DNA from: Pseudomonas fulva
GTDB lineage: Bacteria; Pseudomonadota; Gammaproteobacteria; Pseudomonadales; Pseudomonadaceae
Direction: 5' to 3'
Assembly: GCF_023517795.1 (NCBI RefSeq)
Contig: NZ_CP082928.1
Coordinates: forward strand, 3,224,001-3,288,000
Length of the DNA stretch: 64,000 bases
The position numbers were made by a program, and so were the translations under genes. Positions within the stretch are counted from its first letter, which is position 1, and each line of letters begins with the position of its first letter. The notes beneath the pieces are model-generated. The model worked only from the letters and a program-made list of their open reading frames with translations, ran no database searches and was not told the DNA's origin. Below, in pieces: positions 35,678 to 44,597 of the stretch.

Positions 35678-36580
35678 ATGGCTATCAACTGGCGCGGTGT
35701 GTTCCCAGCTGTTACTACAAAACTGCAAGCTAACGGTCAGCTGGACGTGGTTGCTATCAAGGCAGGCCTGGAGCGTCTGATCGAAGGCGGCGTCAGCGGC
35801 GTGGTCATGATGGGGATGGTTGGCGAGAACGCCTCCCTGACTCATGAAGAGAAAGTGCAGGTGCTTCAGATCGCAGTCGAGACCGTAGCCGGTCGCGTTC
35901 CGGTCATCTCTGGTGTTGCAGAAACCAACACTCAGAGCGCCATTGCTTTCGCCCGCAAGGCTGAAGAAATCGGCGTGCAGGGTCTGATGGTTTTTCCGGC
36001 CCTGACCTACAAGTCCGATGATCGTGAAACCGTCGAGTTCTACAAGGCTGTCGCTCGCAGCATCAGCATCGAAATTCTGCTGTACAACAACCCGCGCGGC
36101 TACGGTGTTGACCTGACTCCAGATGTTCTGGATCAACTGAAAGACGCCAAGAACATCACTGCCATCAAAGAAGAGTCTTACGACACTACTCGTGTTACCG
36201 ACATCTTCATCCGCTTCGGTGATCGCTTCAACGTCGTTTGCGGCGTAGACAACCTGATCCTGGAAAGCGTTGCTCTGGGCGCTGTGGCCTGGGTTTCCGG
36301 TATGGCGAACGCGGTGCCGCGTGAGTCGGTTGACCTGCTGAACAAGGCGGTCGCCGGTGATTGGGAGCAGGCTCGTAAGCTGTACCGTATCCTGACTCCG
36401 CTGTACCACCTGGATGTCCACGTTAAGCTCGTTCAGTACATCAAGCTGTCTGAGCACATCACTGCTGGTTATTCCGAAGAGCTGAAGGCGCCTCGTCTGA
36501 AGCTGGAAGGTGCTGAGCGTGAAAAAGTGATCAGCATCACCAATAAAACTGTAGAAGACCTGAAGAAATTCTACAGCTAA
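35678..36580 (+). CDS. DapA-family lyase, probable Pyr4H2C deaminase of hydroxyproline catabolism
   Basis: 300 residues, usual length for the family. Schiff-base Lys164 in ITAIKEES, the conserved Tyr136 in ILLYNNPRGYG, and GMVGENASLTHEEK in place of the GTTGE motif. DapA relatives include dihydrodipicolinate synthase, KDG dehydratase and the deaminase that turns 1-pyrroline-4-hydroxy-2-carboxylate into 2-oxoglutarate semialdehyde. The nearby 4-hydroxyproline epimerase, D-amino-acid dehydrogenase and semialdehyde dehydrogenase favour the last. AGAGG lies before ATG 35678. Its codon use is noticeably more GC-rich and uniform than its neighbours, suggesting high expression. Confidence 0.8.
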   Translation: MAINWRGVFPAVTTKLQANGQLDVVAIKAGLERLIEGGVSGVVMMGMVGENASLTHEEKVQVLQIAVETVAGRVPVISGVAETNTQSAIAFARKAEEIGVQGLMVFPALTYKSDDRETVEFYKAVARSISIEILLYNNPRGYGVDLTPDVLDQLKDAKNITAIKEESYDTTRVTDIFIRFGDRFNVVCGVDNLILESVALGAVAWVSGMANAVPRESVDLLNKAVAGDWEQARKLYRILTPLYHLDVHVKLVQYIKLSEHITAGYSEELKAPRLKLEGAEREKVISITNKTVEDLKKFYS

Positions 36581-36590
36581 AAGCGGTACT

Positions 36591-36618
36591 GGCAGTGAAG
36601 GATTCGTCCTTCACTGCC
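36591..36618 (+). terminator. 12-bp hairpin with UUCG loop after the DapA-like gene
   Basis: GGCAGTGAAGGA, loop TTCG, TCCTTCACTGCC, starting 10 bases after the stop. No T-tract follows, so it may stabilise the 3' end rather than terminate fully. Confidence 0.6.
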
Positions 36619-36688
36619 CTGAATTAATAATAAGAAGAGAGACGTTGTCTCTCAAAGAAGTCTACGCGCTCTCGCTCTGTGGAGTGCT

Positions 36689-36704
36689 AACCACCTAGGT
36701 GGAT
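36689..36704. promoter_or_regulatory. CACCTAGGTG element upstream of the chemoreceptor
   Basis: AACCACCTAGGTGGAT, matching the centre of the 26-base palindrome at 51814-51839 (ATCCACCTAGGTGGAT). It lies about 60 bp before the chemoreceptor start. Confidence 0.5.
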
Positions 36705-36761
36705 TTCTCTTATTGTCTCTGCACCAGGATTGCTTACCCATTTATCCTAGAGGCATTCGGC

Positions 36762-38906
36762 ATGTTTACTCAGAACATATCGATCAAGTGGCGTATAACT
36801 GTTTTGTCCGGCATATCGCTACTTTTGGTGGTTGCAGCCGTTGTCGGATTTTCAATATATCGAACCCAGGCGATTGCCCAGGTTGTCGGTACATCAAGTT
36901 CTAAGCTGTTCCACGACAGTGCTGTGCTCTATTTACAGCAGCTAGGGCGTGGGCAGTCCCGTGACTCCTCCCGCAGGTTCGAGCAGGCCTATCTGGTTGG
37001 CAGGGAGTTGAGTCGGCAAGTTCTTCATTTGCGCGAAAGCGTTTCCCGTCAAGGCGAAAACCTGTCCTTGTCTCGGCAGAATTTAGCCTCGCTGATCGAA
37101 CGCACAGTTTCCGGAAATCCTGAAATCCTGGGAATTGTTGTTGCATTTGATAAAAATGCATTTGATGGTGAGGATGCTTCTTTTGTCTCCCAGTCTCTCC
37201 CCGGCGTGAACGACGCGGGGCGGTTCTCTTGGTATGTGGCTAATACGGATACCGGGAGTGTGGTAGGGAAACCCATTCCAGAGAGCGAGATTCTAGATAC
37301 AACAGTTGGGCTGAGCGGTGATCCTGCAAATATCTGGTACAGCTGCCCTCGAGCTTCAGCTAAGACGTGCGTACTTAATCCGTATGTCTATCCGATTGCT
37401 GGTGTCGATACTCTAATGACAAGCATTGCGATACCGCTAATCGATTCAGGGCGAGTGATTGGTGTTGTCAGTTTGGACATCTCACTTAAGGGAATTCAGG
37501 ATGCAGTTTCTAGAGTAGGGCAGTCTCTCTTTGACGGAAAGGGGGTGGTGACTGTCATAAGCAGCAACGGGTTGGTTACCGGAAGGGGTGGACAGCCAGA
37601 GGCTTTAGGAAAGCCATTTACAGGCACAGATCCTGACACTTCTAGTTTGGTCAGGTCGACCATCGAAAGCGGGAAAACTTCAGTTGTTGAGGGGGAGGAT
37701 ACGCTTAGCGTAATCACGCCCTTCACACCTGTTGACGGTGCATCCCTGTGGGCGACCGTAGTTGATGTTCCACAAGAAGTCCTCTCTGTGCCTGCACGTC
37801 AACTGCAAGCGCAATTCGATTTAGAAAACCGTACCAGTATACTTTGGCAAATATTGATTGGTATTGCTGTATCTGTAGTTGGTCTCTTATTGGTTTATCT
37901 TTCTGCTGTCAAAATTACAAATCCGATTGCGCTGGTGTCAAACTTACTTATGGAGTTTGCAACAGGGGATGGCGACCTTACGAAGCGTCTTTCTTACAGT
38001 AGGAAGGATGAGTTGGGCGTATTGTCTGGTTGGTTCAATCAGTTTCTAGAAAAAATCCATCCGATTATTGCAAAAATTGGTAGCTCGGTTGAAGTTGCGA
38101 GCAGAACCGCCGCAGTGTCTGCAGAAATTTCTAGCAGAACAAGCGAGGGTATGGCCCAACAGTTTCGTGACGTTGACCAGGTTGCGACTGCTGCGCAGGA
38201 GATGAGCAGTTCTTCTTTAGAGGTTGCTCGTAGCGCGTCAAGTGCCGCTGAGGCAGCTAGGCAGGCAGATAGAGCGACTCAGATCGGCTACGAGGCGATT
38301 GAACGTACTACTGGAACGATAAATAGGCTGGCTGCTGAAGTTCGTGTCGCCATGACAGAGGTTGAAGGCCTTTCGGAAAGCAGCACTGAGATTGATCTCG
38401 TACTCGAAGTTATCCGTTCTGTGGCGGAGCAAACGAATCTTCTTGCATTAAATGCTGCTATTGAGGCCGCTCGGGCTGGTGATATGGGCAGAGGATTTGC
38501 TGTCGTTGCAGATGAAGTTAGAAGCCTGGCACGGCGGACACAGGATTCTGTGGTGCAAATTCAGGGTGTCATAGAAAGAATTCAGCAGGGTACTCAGTCG
38601 GTCGTCAAGAGTATGGGGTCTAGTTGTCAGTATGCGGGGCAAGGTGTTTCTGATGTAAGTAGCGCTGCTGTTGCACTAAAAGCTATTGGGCAGGAAATGG
38701 ACGTTATAGCCGAGATGAGCGTTCAGATCGCAAGTGCTGCCGAGGAGCAGAGTCAAGTTTCCGAGGAAATAAGCCGAACAGTGGCTGGGATTCGAGATGT
38801 CACGGAGAAGTTGTCAGAGCAAGCATTCGAGGCGGAAAAAGCGAATTCAGCTCTCACTGTAATGGCGAATGAGCAATATGAGCTGGTGGGGCAATTTAAG
38901 GTTTGA
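36762..38906 (+). CDS. methyl-accepting chemotaxis protein with dCache-like sensor
   Basis: 714 residues. TM1 is at about 11-32, a periplasmic sensor of about 320 residues with dCache features ([12 protein letters not shown] near 154-165; NIWYSCPRA...[18 protein letters not shown]), TM2 at about 361-381, then a HAMP segment. The conserved MCP signalling hairpin is [49 protein letters not shown] 36762 has AGAGG upstream; the longer open frame starts inside the promoter. Its position between hydroxyproline-pathway and ABC uptake genes suggests it senses an amine or amino acid used by them. Confidence 0.87.
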   Translation: MFTQNISIKWRITVLSGISLLLVVAAVVGFSIYRTQAIAQVVGTSSSKLFHDSAVLYLQQLGRGQSRDSSRRFEQAYLVGRELSRQVLHLRESVSRQGENLSLSRQNLASLIERTVSGNPEILGIVVAFDKNAFDGEDASFVSQSLPGVNDAGRFSWYVANTDTGSVVGKPIPESEILDTTVGLSGDPANIWYSCPRASAKTCVLNPYVYPIAGVDTLMTSIAIPLIDSGRVIGVVSLDISLKGIQDAVSRVGQSLFDGKGVVTVISSNGLVTGRGGQPEALGKPFTGTDPDTSSLVRSTIESGKTSVVEGEDTLSVITPFTPVDGASLWATVVDVPQEVLSVPARQLQAQFDLENRTSILWQILIGIAVSVVGLLLVYLSAVKITNPIALVSNLLMEFATGDGDLTKRLSYSRKDELGVLSGWFNQFLEKIHPIIAKIGSSVEVASRTAAVSAEISSRTSEGMAQQFRDVDQVATAAQEMSSSSLEVARSASSAAEAARQADRATQIGYEAIERTTGTINRLAAEVRVAMTEVEGLSESSTEIDLVLEVIRSVAEQTNLLALNAAIEAARAGDMGRGFAVVADEVRSLARRTQDSVVQIQGVIERIQQGTQSVVKSMGSSCQYAGQGVSDVSSAAVALKAIGQEMDVIAEMSVQIASAAEEQSQVSEEISRTVAGIRDVTEKLSEQAFEAEKANSALTVMANEQYELVGQFKV

Positions 38907-39062
38907 TTGCAGGAGGGATATACAAGAATAAAGCAACTCAACGACCGTCATGGTCAGTCGCACCTAGCGTCAAAGGCAAATTTCTACGGCGTCTACGTCG
39001 ATACAGAATTTAGCCTGCTAGATTTTTTTACTGCCGTTATTCTCGCTAAGGTAAATAAATAT

Positions 39063-40229
39063 ATGAAAAATACAAGCGTAATGAGTGGTGATCGGGTGGC
39101 TTCAGTGTTTTTGAAGTCTCAATCAAACAGTGCAGTAAAAAAAGCGGCTCGCATGTGTGTGTGTGCAAGCCTGTTCGCGGGGCTCGTTGGGGGCGCTCAG
39201 GCTGAAGATGTTGGTGGGGAGCTGCAGGTCATGGCTTGGGAAGGCTATGATCTTACTGTTCAGGCAGAAGCCTGGCGGAAAGCTCATAACGTAACTCTCG
39301 AGTCGGCATCGATTGCATCTCAAGATGATGTTCATACGAAATTTCTAACACCAAATCCACCAGCCATTGATTTGGCTGAATATAATCAGGCTTATAGTGA
39401 TTTATACATAAATAAGCTAAAAATTGCCAAGCCTATAAATCTTGAGAACATCCCGAATTACAGTGCGGATAAGGTCTATAGCGTATTTTACGATAAGCCT
39501 ACTTGGTCGCAAGATGGAAAGCAGTGGGGTATTCCATGGATTTGGGGGATGTCTACAATTCTTTTCAATCCGGCAAAAGTTTCTGCTGAGCCTACATCTT
39601 ACACAGATCTTCTTAAGCCGGAGTATAAAGGGAAAATTGCAATCATGGATGATGCGACCGGCTCCTGGCCAGTCGCTGCTCGCGTAGCAGGCTTTGGTGA
39701 GAAGTACCCACTGCTAACCCGCGATGAACTTAAGGCCGTGTTTAAGGAGTTCTCGAAATATAGAAATCAAGCCAGGTTGATTGCTCTGAACCAGGGCGAC
39801 TTGGCGAATTTCATGGCCTCGGGTGAGGTAATTGCGGCGCTCAGCGCTGATCCGGCAATCATCTCTCAGGTCGAAGCGCAGGGTGTTGAAATTAAGACTG
39901 CCAAGCCGAAGGAGGGTGTTGTTCTCTGGGTTGACGCATGGTTCATGCCGCCTGGTGCTGATAATGTTGCGACCGCTGAAGCCTACATGAACCAGGCACT
40001 TGACCCTAAAGTGCAGGCTGAAGTTGCAATGGCCTTATCACAAGCGCCGGTCTCCAAAGATGCTCAGAAATTTATGGATCAAAAAAGTCGTGATCGTTAC
40101 GACTTAGATAACATTGATCAGACATTTGATGCAGGCTTACCGGGGATTCCTCCCGTCGAAGATGATGGTGCTCACGCGACTTATTCTGACTGGGTTTCTG
40201 CATGGCAGGAATTTAAAGCAGGAATGTAA
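39063..40229 (+). CDS. polyamine-type ABC transporter substrate-binding protein
   Basis: 388 residues. A long N-region ends in a signal peptide: the hydrophobic ARMCVCASLFAGLVGGAQA, cleavage likely after AQA. The mature part follows the PotD/spermidine-putrescine-binding pattern: LQVMAWEGYDL, IPWIWGMSTILFNPAKV, LLKPEYKGKIAIMDDATGSW. AAGGT precedes ATG 39063; an internal ATG 39081 is possible. It is the first gene of a four-gene ABC operon. The chemoreceptor just upstream may share its ligand. Confidence 0.85.
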   Translation: MKNTSVMSGDRVASVFLKSQSNSAVKKAARMCVCASLFAGLVGGAQAEDVGGELQVMAWEGYDLTVQAEAWRKAHNVTLESASIASQDDVHTKFLTPNPPAIDLAEYNQAYSDLYINKLKIAKPINLENIPNYSADKVYSVFYDKPTWSQDGKQWGIPWIWGMSTILFNPAKVSAEPTSYTDLLKPEYKGKIAIMDDATGSWPVAARVAGFGEKYPLLTRDELKAVFKEFSKYRNQARLIALNQGDLANFMASGEVIAALSADPAIISQVEAQGVEIKTAKPKEGVVLWVDAWFMPPGADNVATAEAYMNQALDPKVQAEVAMALSQAPVSKDAQKFMDQKSRDRYDLDNIDQTFDAGLPGIPPVEDDGAHATYSDWVSAWQEFKAGM

Positions 40230-40250
40230 TCTAGTTTTTTGTTAGCGACG

Positions 40251-40282
40251 TTGCTGTCGACTGATCTGCTGGTCGACAGCAA
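40251..40282 (+). other. intercistronic hairpin after the binding-protein gene
   Basis: TTGCTGTCGAC, 10-base loop, GTCGACAGCAA. Hairpins in this position commonly stabilise binding-protein mRNA and reduce read-through into the permeases. Confidence 0.6.
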
Positions 40283-40312
40283 AGACCTAAAACTACTCGT
40301 GAGGTAACTGCC

Positions 40313-41194
40313 GTGAGGCTGTATCATTTTAGGTTAGGAGCCTTGCTGGCTTCCCCTGCAGTGCTGTATCTGTTCCTGTTTTTTGTAATTCCCACCGTTT
40401 TCCTGTTTACCTACAGTTTTTGGACTGCTGCAGCCTTTAAGATCACGCCCGGGTTTGATTTTTCGAACTACTTGACTTCGCTGCAATCGCCTTTGTTCTG
40501 GAAAGTGACTGTCAATGCTATTTTTATAGGTTTGTTGACCGCCACTGTGACGTTGGTTCTGTCTATTCCTGTGGCGTATTATCTGGTCTATGTTAAAAAG
40601 TCTCAGTTTATACTCTACCTGGTGTTGATAACTTGGTTTTCAAGCTATTTGGTGCGCATCTATGCATGGCGCACATTGCTGGGGACAAATGGGTTGATCA
40701 ATACTGTATTGCTACAGCTGGGGATAATTGATACTCCGGTTGAAGCATTCTTGTTTAGTCCGTTTGCTGTAACGTTGACGCTGATACACATCTACTTGCC
40801 TTTCTCTATTTTGCTAGTGGTCTCCGCGCTTAGTGAAATAAAAAGCGACTTGATTGTTGCTGCCAGAGATTTAGGCACATCATCCTTTGGGGCCTTCTGG
40901 AGGGTAATTGCTCCTAACGCAGCAAATGGTTTAATAGGGGCTTTCATGCTTACCTTCATCCTCGTCGCAGGAGACTACGTAACTCCTCAGATGTTGGGAG
41001 GCTCATCTGGTCAAACCACAGGGCTTTTGATTGCAGATCAGTTTAGAAAAACCGGTAACTGGCCTATGGGGGCCGCTCAGGCTTTCTTGATGTTTCTGGT
41101 CAGCCTGGCTGTTTATCTGGTTCTGATTAAGCTTGGGCACTGGAGCGGCATTGTTGTTAAGCGTCGTAGGGCCCATAAAGGGGAGGTCGCGTGA
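40313..41194 (+). CDS. ABC transporter permease (PotB-like)
   Basis: 293 residues, six hydrophobic segments starting LLASPAVLYLFLFFVIPTVFLFTYSFW. The EAA loop DLIVAARDLGTSSFGAFWRVIAPNAANGLIGA contacts the ATPase. The start is GTG 40313 with GAGGTAA before it. Its stop overlaps the start of the next permease, so the two are translationally coupled and form a heterodimer. Confidence 0.88.
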   Translation: MRLYHFRLGALLASPAVLYLFLFFVIPTVFLFTYSFWTAAAFKITPGFDFSNYLTSLQSPLFWKVTVNAIFIGLLTATVTLVLSIPVAYYLVYVKKSQFILYLVLITWFSSYLVRIYAWRTLLGTNGLINTVLLQLGIIDTPVEAFLFSPFAVTLTLIHIYLPFSILLVVSALSEIKSDLIVAARDLGTSSFGAFWRVIAPNAANGLIGAFMLTFILVAGDYVTPQMLGGSSGQTTGLLIADQFRKTGNWPMGAAQAFLMFLVSLAVYLVLIKLGHWSGIVVKRRRAHKGEVA

Positions 41195-41979
41195 TGTTTT
41201 TGAGAATCATGGTATTCGGCACGCTGGGTTTCTTGATTGCACCTATTTTAATCATCGTGCTTTTTAGCTTTAACGGGTCTCAGTCCTTATCGTTTCCTAT
41301 CCACAGTTTGAGCCTTCGGTGGTATGCCCAGGTGTTTCAGGATGCTCAGCTGGCAAAAGCTCTTCTGAGTAGCCTGAACATCGCTTTCTGGACAGCATTC
41401 ACTACGCTTTTATTAGGGACAGGGGCCTCATTAGCTTGGCTTCGAATTACCAGGCGGCAACGAGTGGCCCTTGAGTTTCTCAGTGTTACCCCCATCGCCT
41501 TGCCAGGTTTGTTCTTAGGGGTTGCTCTATTGGTAATGTTTTCTCAACTAGGGATTACGTTGTCTTCATTCACGATTATTCTTTCGCACGTATTATTGAC
41601 GCTGCCTTTGCTGATCGTTTCAATGAAAGCCCGCTTGGGGTTGTTTGATAGCTCGCTGGAGGAGGCATCTCGCGATCTTGGTGCATCCGTTTTGCAAACG
41701 TTTCGTCGCGTCACCTTGCCGCTCATCGCTCCTACTTTAGTTGCTTGTACGCTCTTGGCATTTGCTGTGTCCTTTGATGAATTTGTCGTTACTTCTTTTG
41801 TATCTGGCACAGAAACGACGTTGCCAATGTATATTTGGTCGATGATGCGACGCACAGTTACCCCGCTTATTAACGCTATCTCAACGTTGGCACTATTGTT
41901 TTCAATCCTGCTTCTGGTGGGTGCATGGCTTGCTGGGCGTCTGAAAAGGGCTTCCGCAATTGCGGAACGTGTTTCTTGA
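41191..41979 (+). CDS. ABC transporter permease (PotC-like)
   Basis: 262 residues, six hydrophobic segments. The EAA loop SLEEASRDLGASVLQTFRRVTLPLIAPTLVACTLL and FDEFVVTSFVSGTETTLPMYIWSMMRR are hallmarks of spermidine/putrescine-type permeases. It starts at GTG 41191 or ATG 41194, overlapping the previous stop (GTGATG). Confidence 0.88.
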   Translation: MMFLRIMVFGTLGFLIAPILIIVLFSFNGSQSLSFPIHSLSLRWYAQVFQDAQLAKALLSSLNIAFWTAFTTLLLGTGASLAWLRITRRQRVALEFLSVTPIALPGLFLGVALLVMFSQLGITLSSFTIILSHVLLTLPLLIVSMKARLGLFDSSLEEASRDLGASVLQTFRRVTLPLIAPTLVACTLLAFAVSFDEFVVTSFVSGTETTLPMYIWSMMRRTVTPLINAISTLALLFSILLLVGAWLAGRLKRASAIAERVS

Positions 41980-41988
41980 GGTGTTGAA

Positions 41989-43074
41989 ATGACTACTAAA
42001 AATATTATTGAAATTTCCAACGTACAAAAGCACTTTGGCCCGTTTCAGGCGTTATTTGATATAAACTTGTCTATCCGAGAGGGTGAGATTGTTACACTTC
42101 TCGGGCCCAGCGGCTGTGGCAAGACCACTCTTATGCGTCTTATCGCAGGCTTTGAAGATCCCACGGGTGGTTCAATTCGAATTGACGGCGCTGAAATGTC
42201 TGGGATCGCACCTGAAAAGCGCCCGGTCAATATGGTGTTTCAACGTTATGCTCTGTTCCCGCACCTAGATGTTTTCGAGAACGTATCTTTTGGTCTTAAA
42301 GTTAAGGGGTTGGGTAAAGCGGAGGTTAAAGATAAGGTTAATCGGATGCTGGAAATTGTTCAATTGGATAAATTTTCAAGCCGATACATCGATGAGCTCA
42401 GTGGTGGCCAATGCCAGCGTGTCGCGCTTGCACGTGCTTTAGTCAATGGCCCAAAGGTCTTGTTGCTTGATGAGCCCTTGGCCGCGCTTGATCTTAAAAT
42501 CCGACAGCACATGCTCGCGGAGATGAAAAGGATTCACGCCGAAACTGGAGCGACTTTCGTATACGTAACCCATGACCAGGATGAGGCAATGATTCTCTCT
42601 GATCGGGTTGTCCTGATGGAGAAAGGAAAGATCGTCCAAGTGGATCAACCGCAAGATCTCTATTCAAAGCCTCGGACTATTTTTGCCGCCAAATTTCTTG
42701 GAGAGACAAACATCTTCGAGGGGGAGGTTATCGAGAAGGGGCCTTCGCTTATCGTCGTGCAGACGCCGGCCGGGCAGCGCTTTGCATCGTCTGCTCATCA
42801 AGGAGGGGCTAAGTCAGATCAGGTATTTGTCTCGATTCGGCCTGAAGATTTTTCCTTCGATGCAGTGAAGGGCTGTGAAGATCATTATTTGGAGGGGAGG
42901 ATAGATGACATCGTCTTCACCGGAAGTCGGTCTTTTTATACGGTCGGATTAGAGGCCGGAGGGAGCATTCGCGTACAGGTTCAGCGATCTACTAAGACGG
43001 CTTGCCCAGTGGTTGGAGCTAGTGCCCGGGTGTATTGGGATGCCGCAAGCGTCGTGATTGTTCCTGTAGCTTGA
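41989..43074 (+). CDS. ABC transporter ATP-binding protein (PotA-like)
   Basis: 361 residues. Walker A LLGPSGCGKTT near residue 35, Q-loop VFQRYALFPHLDVFENV, signature LSGGQCQRVALARAL (Cys where most have Gln), Walker B VLLLDEPLAALD, H-loop VTHDQDEAM. The C-terminal TOBE-like domain begins near residue 285. GAGG lies 7 bases before ATG 41989. It powers the importer formed with the preceding three genes. Confidence 0.9.
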   Translation: MTTKNIIEISNVQKHFGPFQALFDINLSIREGEIVTLLGPSGCGKTTLMRLIAGFEDPTGGSIRIDGAEMSGIAPEKRPVNMVFQRYALFPHLDVFENVSFGLKVKGLGKAEVKDKVNRMLEIVQLDKFSSRYIDELSGGQCQRVALARALVNGPKVLLLDEPLAALDLKIRQHMLAEMKRIHAETGATFVYVTHDQDEAMILSDRVVLMEKGKIVQVDQPQDLYSKPRTIFAAKFLGETNIFEGEVIEKGPSLIVVQTPAGQRFASSAHQGGAKSDQVFVSIRPEDFSFDAVKGCEDHYLEGRIDDIVFTGSRSFYTVGLEAGGSIRVQVQRSTKTACPVVGASARVYWDAASVVIVPVA

Positions 43075-43207
43075 GCTTGACTGACGCCTGCCAACCCTTG
43101 GGGGAGCCCCACCTGTGATATGCATTTGCAGGGGGGCTGTGTCTCGGTGTATCAGTTCAGCACGTTGGTGCTGCACTGGTACGCTCACTGAGCTCTGTTC
43201 ACAGCCG

Positions 43208-44245
43208 TCATTCAGTGAGGTGTTTATTTTTTCTTGGTTTGCTGGTCGAGTCTCTTACTATGAGGTGCGTGTCAAAGCGGCTTGAAATAATAGGGCGCTT
43301 TGCGGAAAGGGCGCTTAAAAGTTCTTTCGCTGCATGGCTGCCGACTTCTGATGCGGGTACCGCTAAAGTAGTCAAGGCTGGTGTGAAGAGGCTCGTGTAA
43401 ACGTCGTTATCAAAGCCTGTCACTGACAGGTCTTGGGGAACATCGATTCTGAGCTTGTGACATTCAGCAATAATGGAAAAAGCAAAAACATCGCTGTTGC
43501 AGATTACAGCAGTGGCCTCAGGGAAATGGGTGCGGATGTACTGCATTGTTTCTGCACCTTGGCGCGATGCATCCGAGTAGCCTTTTTCAACAACTCTGCC
43601 TTCTACAGTGCCAGATGTGGCTGCGATCGTTTCTGTAAATGCTCGGATTCGTCCTAGCTGGCGATCGTTGCCTTGACTGGGGCCTGCAAACATAACCAGC
43701 TTTTTGTGGCCCATTTTGATCAAAAATTCAACGACCTTACGCGCAGAATCATAGTTGTCGAAGCCGATAGAGGGTATGTCAGGGTCAGTGGTGTAGGAGT
43801 ATGTCGTAACGCATGGGATCTGCTTGAGGAGAATATAGTCCCTTAACTCCGAGTCGAAGATCTGACCGACTACCATCAGTGCATCAATGCCTCGATCGAT
43901 CAATTTTTTAACCGGAGCGTGAATCGATTGGTTGTCGAACCCCGTGGTCAGTACCAGGACGTTGTACCCGGCAGCGGTCATCGTTTCCTGGAAGCTCTCA
44001 ACCAGCCTGGCGAAAATTGAGTAATTGAGGGAAGGAATCACTGCGCCAATCGTGAAGCTTTTTTGCCTGCGAAAGGCCTGTGCTGCTGCGTTTGGACTGT
44101 AACCCAGGTGCTTTGCCGTGGTCATAATTTTACTGAGCACTTCGTCTCGCACCTTGTCAGGTGTGTTGAACGCCCTAGATACGGTGGCTACCGAAACACC
44201 TGCAGCAGATGCTACGTCTTTCACGCTTGTTTTTTTTGTCTTCAA
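43208..44245 (-). CDS. LacI-family transcriptional regulator
   Basis: 345 residues. HTH VKDVASAAGVSVATVSRAFNTPDKVRDEVLSKIMTTAKHLGYSPN at about 8-52, then the effector domain (SFTIGAVIPSLNYSIFARLVESFQETM) ending ISSRFDTHLIVRDSTSKP. The start is probably TTG 44245 (AGGA 9 bases upstream); GTG 44224 has no SD. It is convergent with the ABC operon and divergent from the ALDH/GMC pair. CG-centred LacI-type sites occur at 44339-44352 (imperfect) and before the NCS1 permease. Confidence 0.85.
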   Translation of the reverse strand: MKTKKTSVKDVASAAGVSVATVSRAFNTPDKVRDEVLSKIMTTAKHLGYSPNAAAQAFRRQKSFTIGAVIPSLNYSIFARLVESFQETMTAAGYNVLVLTTGFDNQSIHAPVKKLIDRGIDALMVVGQIFDSELRDYILLKQIPCVTTYSYTTDPDIPSIGFDNYDSARKVVEFLIKMGHKKLVMFAGPSQGNDRQLGRIRAFTETIAATSGTVEGRVVEKGYSDASRQGAETMQYIRTHFPEATAVICNSDVFAFSIIAECHKLRIDVPQDLSVTGFDNDVYTSLFTPALTTLAVPASEVGSHAAKELLSALSAKRPIISSRFDTHLIVRDSTSKPRKNKHLTE

Positions 44246-44338
44246 TTATTTAATCCTGCGTCAGCTCAGCGCCTTGATCTAGCATGGTAGCCGATGGTCT
44301 AAACCTTCAATCCTACCGTAGCCAGGCAGTTAAAAGCC

Positions 44339-44352
44339 TGAAATTGATTACA
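44339..44352. promoter_or_regulatory. LacI-type operator-like 14-mer
   Basis: TGAAATTGATTACA, 12 of 14 matching TGTAATCGATTACA at 50545-50558. It lies 93 bp before the LacI start and 245 bp before the aldehyde dehydrogenase start. Confidence 0.35.
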
Positions 44353-44458
44353 TATTTTTATGAGCGCCTGTGGATTAATGGATTTATCCTATAAAGTCCT
44401 TTTAAATCAGTAGGATAGATAGTCGTTTCAGGATGGTAATTGCTAACTATGCAGATAG

Positions 44459-44474
44459 TATCCTGGATCCAGTA
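44459..44474. promoter_or_regulatory. TGGATCCA-type operator upstream of the aldehyde dehydrogenase
   Basis: TATCCTGGATCCAGTA, 124 bp before the ALDH start. It shares TCCTGGATCCA with the site before the DapA-like gene and the one before the MHS carrier at 54601. Confidence 0.6.
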
Positions 44475-44597
44475 GTCGACATCCATCATGGTAGTGCTTA
44501 TGATGGTTTCGTGCGCGAATGGTCTGAGGTGCATCAGTGCACCATGCCAATCAAGGCGTCGACTCGCGAAATCCCCCCTTACGTTAGGAGTTTGCAA

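Noticed and set aside
35660..36457. 265-codon open frame on the minus strand
   Set aside because: Antisense shadow of the DapA-like gene, whose active-site Lys and Tyr are in place; biased codon use opens the opposite frame.
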